NCBI GenBank assembly: GCA_000961725.1
Contig: LADS01000039.1
Location: 62,001 to 126,000 of the forward strand
Source of the DNA: Desulfobulbaceae bacterium BRH_c16a
GTDB lineage: Bacteria; Desulfobacterota; Desulfobulbia; Desulfobulbales; Desulfocapsaceae
DNA: 64,000 nt
Direction of reading: 5' to 3'
In this document: positions 25,933 through 35,107 of the stretch, one piece after another
Numbering within the stretch: the first letter of the stretch is position 1
Layout of the letters: each line of letters opens with the position of its first letter
Notes under the pieces: model-generated
Seen by the model: the letters and a program-made list of their open reading frames with translations, nothing else
Databases searched by the model: none
What the model was told of the DNA's origin: nothing
Program-made: the position numbers and the translations under genes

Positions 25933-27378
25933 ATGAGCATACCGTCACGAATCGAACAGGATTTTTTAGGGGAAATGGCAATCCCCGAATCATGCTACTA
26001 CGGCATTCAGACGTTGCGTGCCGTCGATAACTTCCAGATCACCGGCATCACCATTTCAAGTACCCCGGAGATGGTGTGCGCTTTAGCCTCCGTGAAAAAG
26101 GCGGCGTGTCTTGCCAACTGCGATCTGGGCGTGCTGCCTCGGGACATTGCCCAGGCAATCGCCCACGCCTGTGACGATATCCTGGCCGGCAGGCTGCACG
26201 ATCAGTTTGTCGTCGATATTATCCAGGGGGGTGCCGGCACCTCCACCAATATGAACGCCAACGAGGTCATCGCCAACCGGGCTCTCGAGATCGTCGGCCG
26301 CCAAAAGGGCGATTACCGGACGATCCACCCCAACAACCACGTCAACTGCTCGCAGTCGACCAACGACGTCTACCCCACCGCCTTCCGCCTGGCCCTCTTT
26401 ACCATGCTGACCAAGCTCGCCGGCCAGGCGCGCCACCTGCATGAAGTTTTTGCCGAAAAAGGCGCTGAGTTCGCCGATGTCATCAAGATGGGCCGGACCC
26501 AGCTGCAGGACGCGGTGCCGATGACGCTTGGCCAGGAATTCGCCGCCTATGCCACCACCATCGGCGAGGATATCGACCGCCTGCTCGAGGCCCGCAATCT
26601 GCTCCGCGAGATCAATCTCGGAGCCACCGCCATCGGCACGGCGATCAACACCCCAAGAGGATACGCCCATGCGGCGGTACAACACCTGCAAAAACTCACC
26701 GGCATCGATTTCGTGCTCTCCCCCAACCTGATCGAAGCCACCTGGGATACCGGCGCCTATGTCCAGATTTCCGGCGTTCTGAAACGGTACGCGATAAAGC
26801 TGTCGAAGATTTGCAACGATCTGCGCCTTCTTTCTTCGGGACCGCGGGCCGGCTTAAACGAGATCAACCTGCCGAAGATGCAGCCCGGCTCGTCGATCAT
26901 GCCCGGCAAGGTCAATCCGGTAATCCCCGAGATGGTCAATCAGGTCGCCTATCTGGTGGTCGGCGCCGATGTGACCATCTCCATGGCCTCGGAAAACGGC
27001 CAGCTTGAACTCAACGTCATGGAACCGGTCATCGCCCACTGCCTCTTTACCTCGATCGACCGGATCGGCCGGGCATCACTTTCGCTCGCCGACAAATGCG
27101 TGGCGGGCATAACCGCCAACAGGGAACATTGCCGGCGGATGGTCGAAAACAGCATCGGCATTGTTACCGCCCTCAATCCCGTCCTCGGCTATGAAACCTC
27201 ATGTCGCATCGCCAAACAGGCCCTGCAAAGCCGGCGGTCGGTATACGACCTCATCCTCGAAGAGAAGCTGATGAACAAAGACGAGCTGGACCGCGCCCTG
27301 TCCATCGAAAACATGATCCACCAAAACGTCTCCCCGACTGGGGCCTATCTGGGTCTAGAACCCGCCACAATCATTTAA
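25933..27378 (+). CDS. aspA: Aspartate ammonia-lyase
   Basis: A 481-residue enzyme that converts L-aspartate to fumarate and ammonia. It shows the fumarase/aspartase superfamily signature GSSIMPGKVNP, plus STNDVYPTA, GRTQLQDAVPMTLGQEF and SENGQLELNVMEP. RIEQDFLGEMAIP at the N-terminus is typical of AspA rather than FumC. The ATG at 25933 is preferred because upstream codons lie next to the predicted sigma-54 transcription start. It is followed after 12 nt by a dicarboxylate/amino-acid symporter gene and then by a racemase gene, which together describe uptake and deamination of aspartate to fumarate, an electron acceptor or TCA intermediate. Confidence 0.93.
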   Translation: MSIPSRIEQDFLGEMAIPESCYYGIQTLRAVDNFQITGITISSTPEMVCALASVKKAACLANCDLGVLPRDIAQAIAHACDDILAGRLHDQFVVDIIQGGAGTSTNMNANEVIANRALEIVGRQKGDYRTIHPNNHVNCSQSTNDVYPTAFRLALFTMLTKLAGQARHLHEVFAEKGAEFADVIKMGRTQLQDAVPMTLGQEFAAYATTIGEDIDRLLEARNLLREINLGATAIGTAINTPRGYAHAAVQHLQKLTGIDFVLSPNLIEATWDTGAYVQISGVLKRYAIKLSKICNDLRLLSSGPRAGLNEINLPKMQPGSSIMPGKVNPVIPEMVNQVAYLVVGADVTISMASENGQLELNVMEPVIAHCLFTSIDRIGRASLSLADKCVAGITANREHCRRMVENSIGIVTALNPVLGYETSCRIAKQALQSRRSVYDLILEEKLMNKDELDRALSIENMIHQNVSPTGAYLGLEPATII

Positions 27379-27390
27379 CTGGAGGAAAAG

Positions 27391-28728
27391 ATGGCTATAA
27401 CCGCTACCAAGAAAAAGGGCCTTTTCGCCTGGTATTTCAACACCAATCTGCTCACCCGGATTTTAATCGGCATGGTTCTGGGAATAGTCGCCGGGATGGT
27501 TTTCGGTAAAAGTATTCTCTGGGTCAGCCCGTTCGGCGACATCCTCGTCCGGCTGCTGAAAATGATCGTCATGCCGGTCGTCATCTTCACCCTGGTGGTG
27601 GGCGCGGCAAGCATCCATCCCAGCCGCCTTGGCCGCATCGGCATCAAAGCCCTGGGCTGGTATATGCTCACTTCGGCGATCGCCGTGGCCATCGGTCTTG
27701 CCTGCGGCAATCTGTTCCGGCCAGGCTCGGGGATGAGTCTCGGCGATGTCGGTGCGGCCGCCGGCAAGACGCTGACCCAACCCTCGCTGCTCGACACCTT
27801 CATGGCGGTAATCCCCACCAACCCTTTTGAGTCGGTCACCTCCGGCAACATCCTGGCGGTTATCTTCAGCTCCATTATCTTCGGCATGGCTTTAGCCCAT
27901 CTCCGCGACAATAAAAAGGAACGAATCAGAAATGCCGCCGCCACCGTCTTCAGCTTTTTCGAAGGCTGTGCCGAAATCATGTACAAGGTTGTCCAGTGGG
28001 TACTCCAGTATGCCCCCATCGGCGTGTTCGCCCTCATTGCCGTGGTTTTTGCCAAGCAGGGCGCCCAGGCCTTCGGACCTTTAGCCACCATCACCGCCAG
28101 TGTCTATATCGGCCTTGCCGTTCATCTGCTGGTTGTGTACTGCGGCATGTTGGCGGTGTACGGGATAAACCCTCTGCAGTTTCTGATACGAATCCGTGAG
28201 GCTTTCGTTACCGCTTTTGTCACAAGGTCAAGCGGGGCGACCCTGCCGGTCAGCATGGAGGTTGCCGACGAGAAACTGGGGGTCTCAAAAGGCGTCTACT
28301 CTTTCACCCTGCCGCTCGGCGCCACCATAAACATGGACGGCACCGCGATCTACCAGGGGGTCTGTGCTGTTTTTGTCGGTCTTGCCATCGGCATGCCGCT
28401 GACCTTCAACCAGCAGTTGACCGTCATCGCCACCGCCGTCCTCGCTTCGATAGGGACCGCCGGGGTGCCGGGGGCGGGGGCCATCATGCTGCTGCTCGTT
28501 CTTGATTCGGTCGGCCTGAAGGTCGAACCGGGTTCGGCTGTCGCCGCCGCCTATGCGATGATCCTGGGTATCGATGCGCTTCTTGACATGGGTCGCACGG
28601 GTATGAACGTCGCAGGCGATCTGGCCGTCACAACCGTGGTCGCAAAAAGCGAGGGCGAACTGGATCCGGCCTTTTGGGATGATTCCGCCCTGGGTGCACA
28701 GGCAGGACAAGCCGTGGAAAAAGCATAA
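27391..28728 (+). CDS. Dicarboxylate/amino acid:cation symporter (DAACS family)
   Basis: A 445-residue inner-membrane protein of the GltP/DctA/GltPh family with the usual hydrophobic segments. Diagnostic motifs are FVTRSSGATLPVSMEV (HP1 serine-rich tip, here RSSGAT), LPLGATINMDGTAIYQGV (TM7, NMDGT sodium/substrate motif) and ASIGTAGVPGAGAIML (HP2). The motif LLDMGRTGMNVAGD in TM8 carries the arginine found in acidic amino-acid transporters. A GGAGG site precedes the ATG. Context makes aspartate the likeliest substrate; succinate or fumarate cannot be excluded. Confidence 0.9.
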   Translation: MAITATKKKGLFAWYFNTNLLTRILIGMVLGIVAGMVFGKSILWVSPFGDILVRLLKMIVMPVVIFTLVVGAASIHPSRLGRIGIKALGWYMLTSAIAVAIGLACGNLFRPGSGMSLGDVGAAAGKTLTQPSLLDTFMAVIPTNPFESVTSGNILAVIFSSIIFGMALAHLRDNKKERIRNAAATVFSFFEGCAEIMYKVVQWVLQYAPIGVFALIAVVFAKQGAQAFGPLATITASVYIGLAVHLLVVYCGMLAVYGINPLQFLIRIREAFVTAFVTRSSGATLPVSMEVADEKLGVSKGVYSFTLPLGATINMDGTAIYQGVCAVFVGLAIGMPLTFNQQLTVIATAVLASIGTAGVPGAGAIMLLLVLDSVGLKVEPGSAVAAAYAMILGIDALLDMGRTGMNVAGDLAVTTVVAKSEGELDPAFWDDSALGAQAGQAVEKA

Positions 28729-28757
28729 TTCCCCGACACTCCACGAGGGACTAAAAT

Positions 28758-28787
28758 CCCGCCGATCCCGAACGTGAGATCGGCGGG
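28758..28787 (+). other. Strong hairpin between symporter and racemase genes
   Basis: CCCGCCGATC (28758-28767) pairs perfectly with GATCGGCGGG (28778-28787) around a 10-nt loop, without a following T-tract. It is more likely an mRNA processing or stabilising hairpin, lowering expression of the racemase relative to the symporter, than a terminator. Confidence 0.5.
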
Positions 28788-28807
28788 TTCACTCTGAGGA
28801 AATCACC

Positions 28808-30241
28808 ATGGCACGAAAGACCTGCTTCGGAATTGTCGGAGGGCTCGGCCCACTGGCCGGAGCCGACCTCTTTCAGAAACTGATCAGGGCGACGCCTGCG
28901 CGCAGGGACGGAGATCATTTCGATATCATCATCGAACAGCATCCCTTTGAAGACTGTTGCGCCCCGGACGGCTCTTTCGAACCCCGTAAACGAAAGTTCT
29001 ACGTCTACAACACCATTAAGGCATTTGAGGACCGCAACGTCGATATCGCCCTTATCGGCTGTTTTTTGAGCCACAGTTTTCTGGCCGAAATAGCACCCGA
29101 GCTGCGACCGCGCATAGTCAGTATTTTTGACGCCCTCGCCGGCCATCTTCAGACCGACTACCCGAAAGTCGTCAAGCTTGGGGTGCTGACTTCCGGTTAT
29201 TCGCGCCGCGTCCGTCTTTTCGAGAAAGGACTTCCGGAACACCGGATTCTCTACCCGGATGATGCACGTCACAATGCCGATCTGTCGGAGGCGATATACG
29301 GCCCCGAAGGGATCAAGGCCGGTAATCTCGGCAGCGGAGTGGTGGAGATGATCCGCCGCGCCTGCCGCAACCTCATCGCCCAGGGTGCGGAATGCATCGT
29401 CCCCGGCTTTACCGAGATCCCTCTCGTTCTTGACGCGGTCCGGACAGGCATCGACCTGCCGGTCATCGACTGCAATCAGGTCTATGCCGAATATGCGGTA
29501 TCCTGTCAAAGCGGCTCAAGGATGTCGCCCGGTAAACTCGGCATCGTCGGGGGAGTTGGGCCGGCGGCAACCGTCGATTTCATCGACAAGATCATTCGCC
29601 GGACCGCGGCCTGCCGTGATCAGGATCATATCCGAATGATCGTCGAACACAATCCGCAGATTCCCGATCGCACCGAAAACCTGGTGCACGGCGGCATCGA
29701 TCCGACTATCCCGCTCTATTCCGCCTGCAAAAAACTGGAACAGGCCGGGGCCGACGCCATCGCCATCCCCTGCAACACCGCCCACGCCTTTATCGAGAGG
29801 ATCCAGCATCACCTCGCCATCCCGATTCTCAACATGCTTGAATTGACCGTCGAGCGGATCGTCAGGCAACATCCGCACCGGAAAAACATCGGCCTTCTGG
29901 CCACCACCGGCACCGTACAAAGCGGGATCTATCGGACTGTTCTCGAACAGGCCTGGCTAAAATGTCTGGTGCCGGAGGTAAAATTTCAACAAATGGTGAT
30001 GGACGTTATATATGGTCCCCAAGGTGTTAAGGCGGCTTTTGACAAAGAATGCTGCTCCCGCACACTTCATTGCGTTATCAAGCACCTGCAGGACATGGGA
30101 GGAGAGTTGGTTGTTCTCGGCTGCACCGAGTTGCCGCTGGTTGTATCCGCCGCAGCCGAATCGCCCAGCTTGCCGATATTCGATCCGACCGAAATTCTGG
30201 CCGAAAGATGCGTCGAATTGTTCCAGCACCGCGATTCGTAA
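28808..30241 (+). CDS. Tandem-domain aspartate/glutamate racemase-family protein
   Basis: A 477-residue protein made of two Asp/Glu racemase units. Unit 1 (about 1-235) begins FGIVGGLGPLAGADLF; unit 2 (about 241-477) begins LGIVGGVGPAATVDF. The PLP-independent racemases use two cysteines. Unit 2 keeps both: Cys322 in IPCNTAH and Cys439 in LGCTELPL. Unit 1 has Cys85 in IGCFLSH, but its second site reads PGFTEIPL, with Phe201 in place of Cys. Unit 1 is therefore probably not a standard racemase and may be regulatory or may catalyse a different reaction. Following aspA and the symporter, the protein may feed D-aspartate into the L-aspartate pathway. Confidence 0.88.
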   Translation: MARKTCFGIVGGLGPLAGADLFQKLIRATPARRDGDHFDIIIEQHPFEDCCAPDGSFEPRKRKFYVYNTIKAFEDRNVDIALIGCFLSHSFLAEIAPELRPRIVSIFDALAGHLQTDYPKVVKLGVLTSGYSRRVRLFEKGLPEHRILYPDDARHNADLSEAIYGPEGIKAGNLGSGVVEMIRRACRNLIAQGAECIVPGFTEIPLVLDAVRTGIDLPVIDCNQVYAEYAVSCQSGSRMSPGKLGIVGGVGPAATVDFIDKIIRRTAACRDQDHIRMIVEHNPQIPDRTENLVHGGIDPTIPLYSACKKLEQAGADAIAIPCNTAHAFIERIQHHLAIPILNMLELTVERIVRQHPHRKNIGLLATTGTVQSGIYRTVLEQAWLKCLVPEVKFQQMVMDVIYGPQGVKAAFDKECCSRTLHCVIKHLQDMGGELVVLGCTELPLVVSAAAESPSLPIFDPTEILAERCVELFQHRDS

Positions 30242-30351
30242 ACACTTATTGCCGGAAAGTTTCAGTTGGGCCTACCGAACCTGCCGGAGACAATGATATA
30301 CTTGTTGGGATACTTACTGAATAACAATTTTCGCCCACAGGAGATGACAGC

Positions 30352-32061
30352 TTGCCGATCGCTCTGCAACATCGTATTGCCTCCCGCTTGGTACCGGCCT
30401 CTGCTTTCCTTCTCATCGCCGTCCTGCTCAGCGGAACCTGTTATGGCGAAACCGAACCGGAAGTCGCAAGCAGGCTCATCGTCGTCGGCGGTGACCACAA
30501 CTATCCGCCCCATGAGTTCCTGGACGAAAGCGGCAAACCGGCCGGGTATAATGTAGAAATGACCGAGGCCATCGCCAAGGTGATGGGCCTTCAGGTACAA
30601 ATCGTTCTGGGTCCCTGGGACGATCTCCGCGACAAGCTCAGAAAAGGCGAGATCGACATTATCCAGGGCATCCTGAAATCTCCCGAACGGGAAGCGTATC
30701 TTGATTTTTCCGCCCCCTACGCCATCGTCTCGCAATCCATCTTCGCCAGGAAGGGGGGCCGCAGAAACATCTCCGTCGCCGACCTCCACGGCCGCGAGGT
30801 GATCGTCCAACGCAACGGTTATATGGAAGAATACCTGCGGCGAATTTCCCCCGATTCGCAATTCATTCAGGTAGACACCCATGTCGACGCCCTCCGGCTT
30901 CTTGCCTCGGGCAAACACGATTTTGCCGTGGTGGCCGTCCCTCTGGGCATCTATCTGCAGAAAAAATATCAGCTGTCCAACATCGAGCCGGTCTCCGCCC
31001 CGCTCACCAACGCGCCGTACTGTTACGCCGTGCAAAAGGGTAAAACCGAGATTCTCGAGCTTTTCAGTTCCGGCCAGGCGATTCTCGTCAACACCGGCAT
31101 TCAGCAGGAGCTCCATGCCAAATGGCTGGGCGGCCAGGACAATGGCCCGGCAAGATTATCGCAGTTGCTGCGCCTCGGCACCTGGGTGCTGACTCCGCTC
31201 CTGCTCATCATTGTCGGGGTGGTGATCTGGAACACTGCGTTGAAGCGCAAAGTGGCCGAACGGACCCGTGAGCTGGAAGATCGGCAGCAACAGCTGATCC
31301 AGGCCGACAAGCTTGCTTCGCTCGGCATCCTCACCTCGGGCGTGGCCCACGAGATCAATACCCCGAACGGCATCATCCTGATGAATCTGCCGGTACTGAT
31401 GGAAGCGTGGGAAGACGCCTCGGTCATTCTCGACCAACACCTCCGGGAGAACGGCGACTTTCCCTTTGGCGGTCTCAGCTACAGCCGTTTGCGCGACGAA
31501 TTTCCGGCGATGCTTGCCGATATGGCCGACGGTGCAAGGCGTATCCGGCAGATCGTCAATGACCTCAAGGCGTACGCCCGTCAGGAAGAGCCGGGGGGGT
31601 TAGTCGAGCTCGATCTCAACGAGGTGATCCGCAATGCGGTTCGTTTGGCCGACGTTTCCATCCGCAAGGCAACCAATTGCTCGCGGATGGAGTATGCCCC
31701 GGACCTGCCGCCCATTCTCGGCAACCCCCAGCGGCTCACCCAGGTGGCAGTCAACCTCATCGTTAATGCCTGCCAGGCGCTCGACAGTCCGGACAAAGCC
31801 ATCGACATCCGCACCCGCTATGATGAAACGACCGGCAACGCAATCTTTTCCGTCAGCGACCAGGGCTCGGGAATCCTGCCCGAGCATCTTCCCCGGCTCA
31901 CCGACCCTTTTTTCACCACCAAACGCGAATCCGGCGGCACAGGCCTGGGGCTGTCGGTGTCCCTCAGCATCGTCCGGGAGCACGGCGGCGATCTCACCTT
32001 CGAATCGGAACCCGGACGCACAACCACAGTGACCGTAACCCTTCCCACGGCAGGAATATAA
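30352..32061 (+). CDS. Sensor kinase with periplasmic amino-acid-binding domain
   Basis: A 569-residue kinase. An N-terminal signal/anchor (about 10-27) is followed by a type-3 solute-binding domain (SBP_bac_3, about 38-260: LIVVGGDHNYPPHEFLDESG, then PYAIVSQSIFAR and YCYAVQKG) and one membrane helix near 282-302. HisKA has the acceptor His in GVAHEINTPNGIIL, and HATPase has NLIVNACQAL, DQGSGI and GTGLGLSVSLSIV. There is no HAMP or PAS. The start is TTG at 30352 with AGGAG 8 nt upstream. The domain layout is BvgS/DctB-like. It is 4 nt from the NtrC-type regulator gene, and the likely ligand is aspartate or a related acid. Confidence 0.88.
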   Translation: MPIALQHRIASRLVPASAFLLIAVLLSGTCYGETEPEVASRLIVVGGDHNYPPHEFLDESGKPAGYNVEMTEAIAKVMGLQVQIVLGPWDDLRDKLRKGEIDIIQGILKSPEREAYLDFSAPYAIVSQSIFARKGGRRNISVADLHGREVIVQRNGYMEEYLRRISPDSQFIQVDTHVDALRLLASGKHDFAVVAVPLGIYLQKKYQLSNIEPVSAPLTNAPYCYAVQKGKTEILELFSSGQAILVNTGIQQELHAKWLGGQDNGPARLSQLLRLGTWVLTPLLLIIVGVVIWNTALKRKVAERTRELEDRQQQLIQADKLASLGILTSGVAHEINTPNGIILMNLPVLMEAWEDASVILDQHLRENGDFPFGGLSYSRLRDEFPAMLADMADGARRIRQIVNDLKAYARQEEPGGLVELDLNEVIRNAVRLADVSIRKATNCSRMEYAPDLPPILGNPQRLTQVAVNLIVNACQALDSPDKAIDIRTRYDETTGNAIFSVSDQGSGILPEHLPRLTDPFFTTKRESGGTGLGLSVSLSIVREHGGDLTFESEPGRTTTVTVTLPTAGI

Positions 32062-32065
32062 AAAA

Positions 32066-33484
32066 ATGACAGACAGAACATATCCCGATTTCAAGGTGCT
32101 GCTGGTCGACGACGAGGAGTCCTTCCTGCGCAGTCTGGCAATTGCCCTGGAACGATCGGCACGGATCACCAATATCCTGCGCGAATCCGATAGCCGCGAG
32201 GTCCTCGAAATCATGGCGACCGCAGACGTGGGCCTGGTGCTGCTCGATCTGACCATGCCCCATCTCTCCGGCGAGCGGCTGCTGCCGATGATCCTCGAAG
32301 AACACCCCGATACCGCGGTGATCGTCGTCACCGGCATCAACCAGCTGGAAACGGCGGTAGAATGCATGCGGCTCGGCGCCTATGACTACTGCGTCAAGAC
32401 CGACGAACTTTCCCGGATCATCAGCGGCGTCTGTCGGGCCGTCGAGACGGTTGAGCTGCGCCGGGTCAACTCGGATCTGCAGAAGCGTTTCCTGGCAAGG
32501 GGTCCGAGCGATATGGCTGCTTTTTCCGCAATCATCACCAGGGACAAGACCATGCTCTCCATCCTCAGTTATCTGGAAGCCGTGGCGAAAAGCCCCCAGC
32601 CCATCCTGATAACCGGGGAATCGGGTACCGGCAAGGAACTGGTTGCAAAAACCGCACACGCTCTCAGCAAAGCAGAGGGCGAAATGATCAGTTTCAATGT
32701 CGCCGGCCTCGACGACGCGATGTTCTCGGATACCTTGTTCGGCCATATAAAAGGCGCCTTTACCGGGGCCTCCGATAAGCGCCTGGGACTCATCGAACAG
32801 GCGGAGGGCGGCACTCTTTTTCTCGATGAGGTAGGCGACATGAGTCCGGCCTCGCAGATCAAACTGCTGCGCGTCCTTCAGGACAAGGAATACTACCCCT
32901 TGGGCAGCGACCGGCCGAAACGGCTGCGCGCCCGGATCGTTACCGCCACCAACCGCGATCTGGAAGCGATGCGCGCAGAAGGTACCTTTCGCAAGGATCT
33001 GTTCTACCGTCTGAGCACCCATCATGTCCATCTGCCGCCGCTGCGCAGGCGGAGCGATGACGTTTCCCTGCTGATCAAGCACTTCATTGCCCTGGTCTCC
33101 CGGGAACTTGGCAAAAGTATCCCGACCGTGCCGATCGAGCTGTATGTTCTGTTAAAGAATTATTCATTCCCCGGCAATATTCGCGAACTGAAGGCAATGG
33201 TCTACGATGCGGTGAGCGTCAACGATTCGCGAATGCTGTCCCTGGCCACCTTCAGGCGGCGCATCGGTCATCTTGTCCGTCCGGGCCAGGATAAGGCGAA
33301 ACGGGAAGAAACGCCCGAGCGGCTGTTTGCAGAGTTGGAATCCCTGCCGACCCTGGAAGAGGCGGCCCTCCAGCTGATGAAAGAGGCAATGCAGAGAGCC
33401 GACGGCAATCAGTCGATTGCCTCAAGGCTCCTGGGTATTTCCCAGCCGGCCCTCAGCAAACGACTGAAGCGTTTGTTGGTTTAG
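32066..33484 (+). CDS. NtrC-type sigma-54 response regulator
   Basis: A 472-residue activator. The receiver domain is at about 10-125 (LLVDDEESF; acceptor Asp in VLLDLTMPHLSGE). The AAA+ domain is at about 150-380, with Walker A GESGTGKE, the sigma-54 contact loop GAFTGA, Walker B GTLFLDEVGD and the R-finger region FRKDLFYRLS. A C-terminal Fis-type HTH reads ASRLLGISQPALSKRLKRL. It is encoded 4 nt after its kinase. The sigma-54 promoter in front of aspA is the obvious candidate target, inferred from proximity and promoter type. Confidence 0.9.
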   Translation: MTDRTYPDFKVLLVDDEESFLRSLAIALERSARITNILRESDSREVLEIMATADVGLVLLDLTMPHLSGERLLPMILEEHPDTAVIVVTGINQLETAVECMRLGAYDYCVKTDELSRIISGVCRAVETVELRRVNSDLQKRFLARGPSDMAAFSAIITRDKTMLSILSYLEAVAKSPQPILITGESGTGKELVAKTAHALSKAEGEMISFNVAGLDDAMFSDTLFGHIKGAFTGASDKRLGLIEQAEGGTLFLDEVGDMSPASQIKLLRVLQDKEYYPLGSDRPKRLRARIVTATNRDLEAMRAEGTFRKDLFYRLSTHHVHLPPLRRRSDDVSLLIKHFIALVSRELGKSIPTVPIELYVLLKNYSFPGNIRELKAMVYDAVSVNDSRMLSLATFRRRIGHLVRPGQDKAKREETPERLFAELESLPTLEEAALQLMKEAMQRADGNQSIASRLLGISQPALSKRLKRLLV

Positions 33485-33603
33485 TGCTTTTACTTGCCCC
33501 CGCACCTGCCCGATCCTGTGCCATTGGATCGTAAGCAGTTGTTTTTCAGCCGATATTGGCTGGTCCCGTACCGGGAAAACCCGCATTACACAAGGAGATC
33601 GAC

Positions 33604-34368
33604 ATGAAAAAACTCTTCCTGATTCTAACCGGTATGCTTCTTCCTCTGCTCTTTTCGATCAATGCTGCAACTGCAGCCCTCACTGTTTATACAGAAGAAT
33701 TCCCGCCCTTCCAATATAAGGAAAATGATAAGATTATCGGGGCCTCGGCAGAAGTGGTCGAAGCGGTTCTGAAGAGCACGGGCCTGGATTTTGAAATTGC
33801 CAGTTATCCGTGGGCGCGCAGTTATCAGTTGGTCCAGGAAAAGGCGGACAGCCTGATTTTTTCCATGAGCAGGCAGGAAAAACGTGAAGCTCTTTTCAAA
33901 TGGATCGGGATAATCGTGCCGTCACGCTACTCGGTTTTTGCTCTGCAGGAGAGATCCGACCTCCAGATAGGCAGCCTGGAAGACATGAAGAAATACAAGA
34001 TCGGCACCACCTTGAGCGATGCCCGTGAATCCTATCTGGAAAGCAAAGGTTTCGATCTGGGCACCTTTGACCGGACTTCCGGCGATAACGCCAATCTCAG
34101 CAACTATAAAAAACTCAAGGCGAAGCGTATAGACCTGTGGCCGATGCCGGATGCGGTCGCCTTTCATATCGCCAAATCGGCGGGCGACGATCCCGGCACC
34201 CTGCTTCGCAGGGCTCTGCCGCTGACCGAGATCTCGACAGGAGGGTATTATCTCGCCGCCAGCCTGCAGACTTCCGACGACACAGTGAAAACAATCCGGA
34301 CTGTACTGGAAAATTTTGTCAAGACCGACGAATACAAAGCCATCCTGGCGAAGTGGGGCATCGAATAA
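33604..34368 (+). CDS. Periplasmic solute-binding protein (type 3)
   Basis: A 254-residue secreted protein with signal peptide MKKLFLILTGMLLPLLF followed by an ATAA/L cleavage region. The mature part starts LTVYTEEFPPFQYKEND and shows FEIASYPWARSYQLVQEKAD, typical of SBP_bac_3 proteins acting without an ABC permease. The ATG at 33604 has an AAGGAG site 6 nt upstream. No transporter partner follows. It lies 119 nt after the NtrC-type regulator gene and resembles the sensor domain of the kinase, so it may capture ligand for that kinase rather than for transport. Confidence 0.82.
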   Translation: MKKLFLILTGMLLPLLFSINAATAALTVYTEEFPPFQYKENDKIIGASAEVVEAVLKSTGLDFEIASYPWARSYQLVQEKADSLIFSMSRQEKREALFKWIGIIVPSRYSVFALQERSDLQIGSLEDMKKYKIGTTLSDARESYLESKGFDLGTFDRTSGDNANLSNYKKLKAKRIDLWPMPDAVAFHIAKSAGDDPGTLLRRALPLTEISTGGYYLAASLQTSDDTVKTIRTVLENFVKTDEYKAILAKWGIE

Positions 34369-34410
34369 TCTCCGCCCACAAGCAGGCATCTCACACAGAA
34401 AACAAACTTA

Positions 34411-34443
34411 TCAGGCTGCCGGAAATGACCTCCGGCAGCCTGA
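34411..34443. terminator. Bidirectional terminator-like hairpin
   Basis: A 13-bp perfect stem (TCAGGCTGCCGGA paired with its complement) with a 7-nt loop lies between the convergent solute-binding-protein gene and the yajG-like gene. The minus-strand side is followed by a moderately T-rich stretch (taagtttgtttt). It probably ends transcripts from both sides. Confidence 0.65.
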
Positions 34444-34501
34444 TCGTTTACAACATCCTTGAAATCGGAACAATTCCCACGCGTCCATATATGGGAAGCT
34501 G

Positions 34502-35065
34502 TTACCTTCTGCCTATGAGATTTCTCACTTCCTCATCCTGAAGCATATGCTGCACGATATCGGCCAACTGGGTGTTAAGCATTTCCTCGAGTTTCGGCAG
34601 ATCGGGACGTCTAGCCGACTCCTTGGCGGCCTCACGCTTGTAGGTCTTGGTAAAGACTGTCCCCCGGTTCTCCACAGTCAAAGTGATGAAGGTCTTGCCT
34701 TCGGCCAGGTAGAGCATTTTTGGCCGGCTGACCCGGACCAGCAGTTCCTTGATGTCAAATTTCAGGTGGACCGGCGAAGCGGGGTCGAGGCGTAAACCCT
34801 GGCTCCGCAGCCCTTCGGCAAGTTTTTCTTCAATCAGCTCCTGCGGGGCACTCATGTTGGCGAGACCTGTCGGCGGCTCATCGCTCGCATACACTACGAC
34901 ATCTTGAGACTTTCTCGAGTCCTGGCCACTGATTGCGGCAGAAAGCGTTGCCGGATAGAGCCCACCTGGTTGTTCGCCAATCCGCAGATTGAGGTTGGCG
35001 ATTACCGGTTGCTTTGCACATCCGGCGAAAAGTAAAAAGCAGGCGAGAAGGATGATGTTTTTCAT
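34502..35065 (-). CDS. YajG-like outer-membrane lipoprotein
   Basis: A 187-residue lipoprotein with signal IILLACFLLFAGC (lipobox LFAGC, Cys16). The body (YPATLSAAISGQDSRKSQDV, then ELIEEKLAEGLRSQGLRL and IVQHMLQDEEVRNLIGR) resembles the E. coli YajG family in order and length. YajG-type proteins have no firmly established function. It precedes nothing in operon and lies 42 nt downstream of the citrate synthase stop codon on the same strand, so read-through from gltA is possible. Confidence 0.68.
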   Translation of the reverse strand: MKNIILLACFLLFAGCAKQPVIANLNLRIGEQPGGLYPATLSAAISGQDSRKSQDVVVYASDEPPTGLANMSAPQELIEEKLAEGLRSQGLRLDPASPVHLKFDIKELLVRVSRPKMLYLAEGKTFITLTVENRGTVFTKTYKREAAKESARRPDLPKLEEMLNTQLADIVQHMLQDEEVRNLIGRR

Positions 35066-35107
35066 GGTGTGCTCGTTTTTTGAGTTGATGTTTGATACTT
35101 GAATTTC

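Noticed and set aside
28758..28787. Intrinsic terminator after the symporter gene
   Set aside because: The stem is strong but no T-tract follows, and the racemase gene begins 20 nt later; reported as a hairpin only.
33485..33603. Second sigma-54 promoter in front of the solute-binding protein gene
   Set aside because: Candidate GG elements (for example in ttggctggtcccg and ttggatcgtaagc) do not have GC at the required 10-bp distance.
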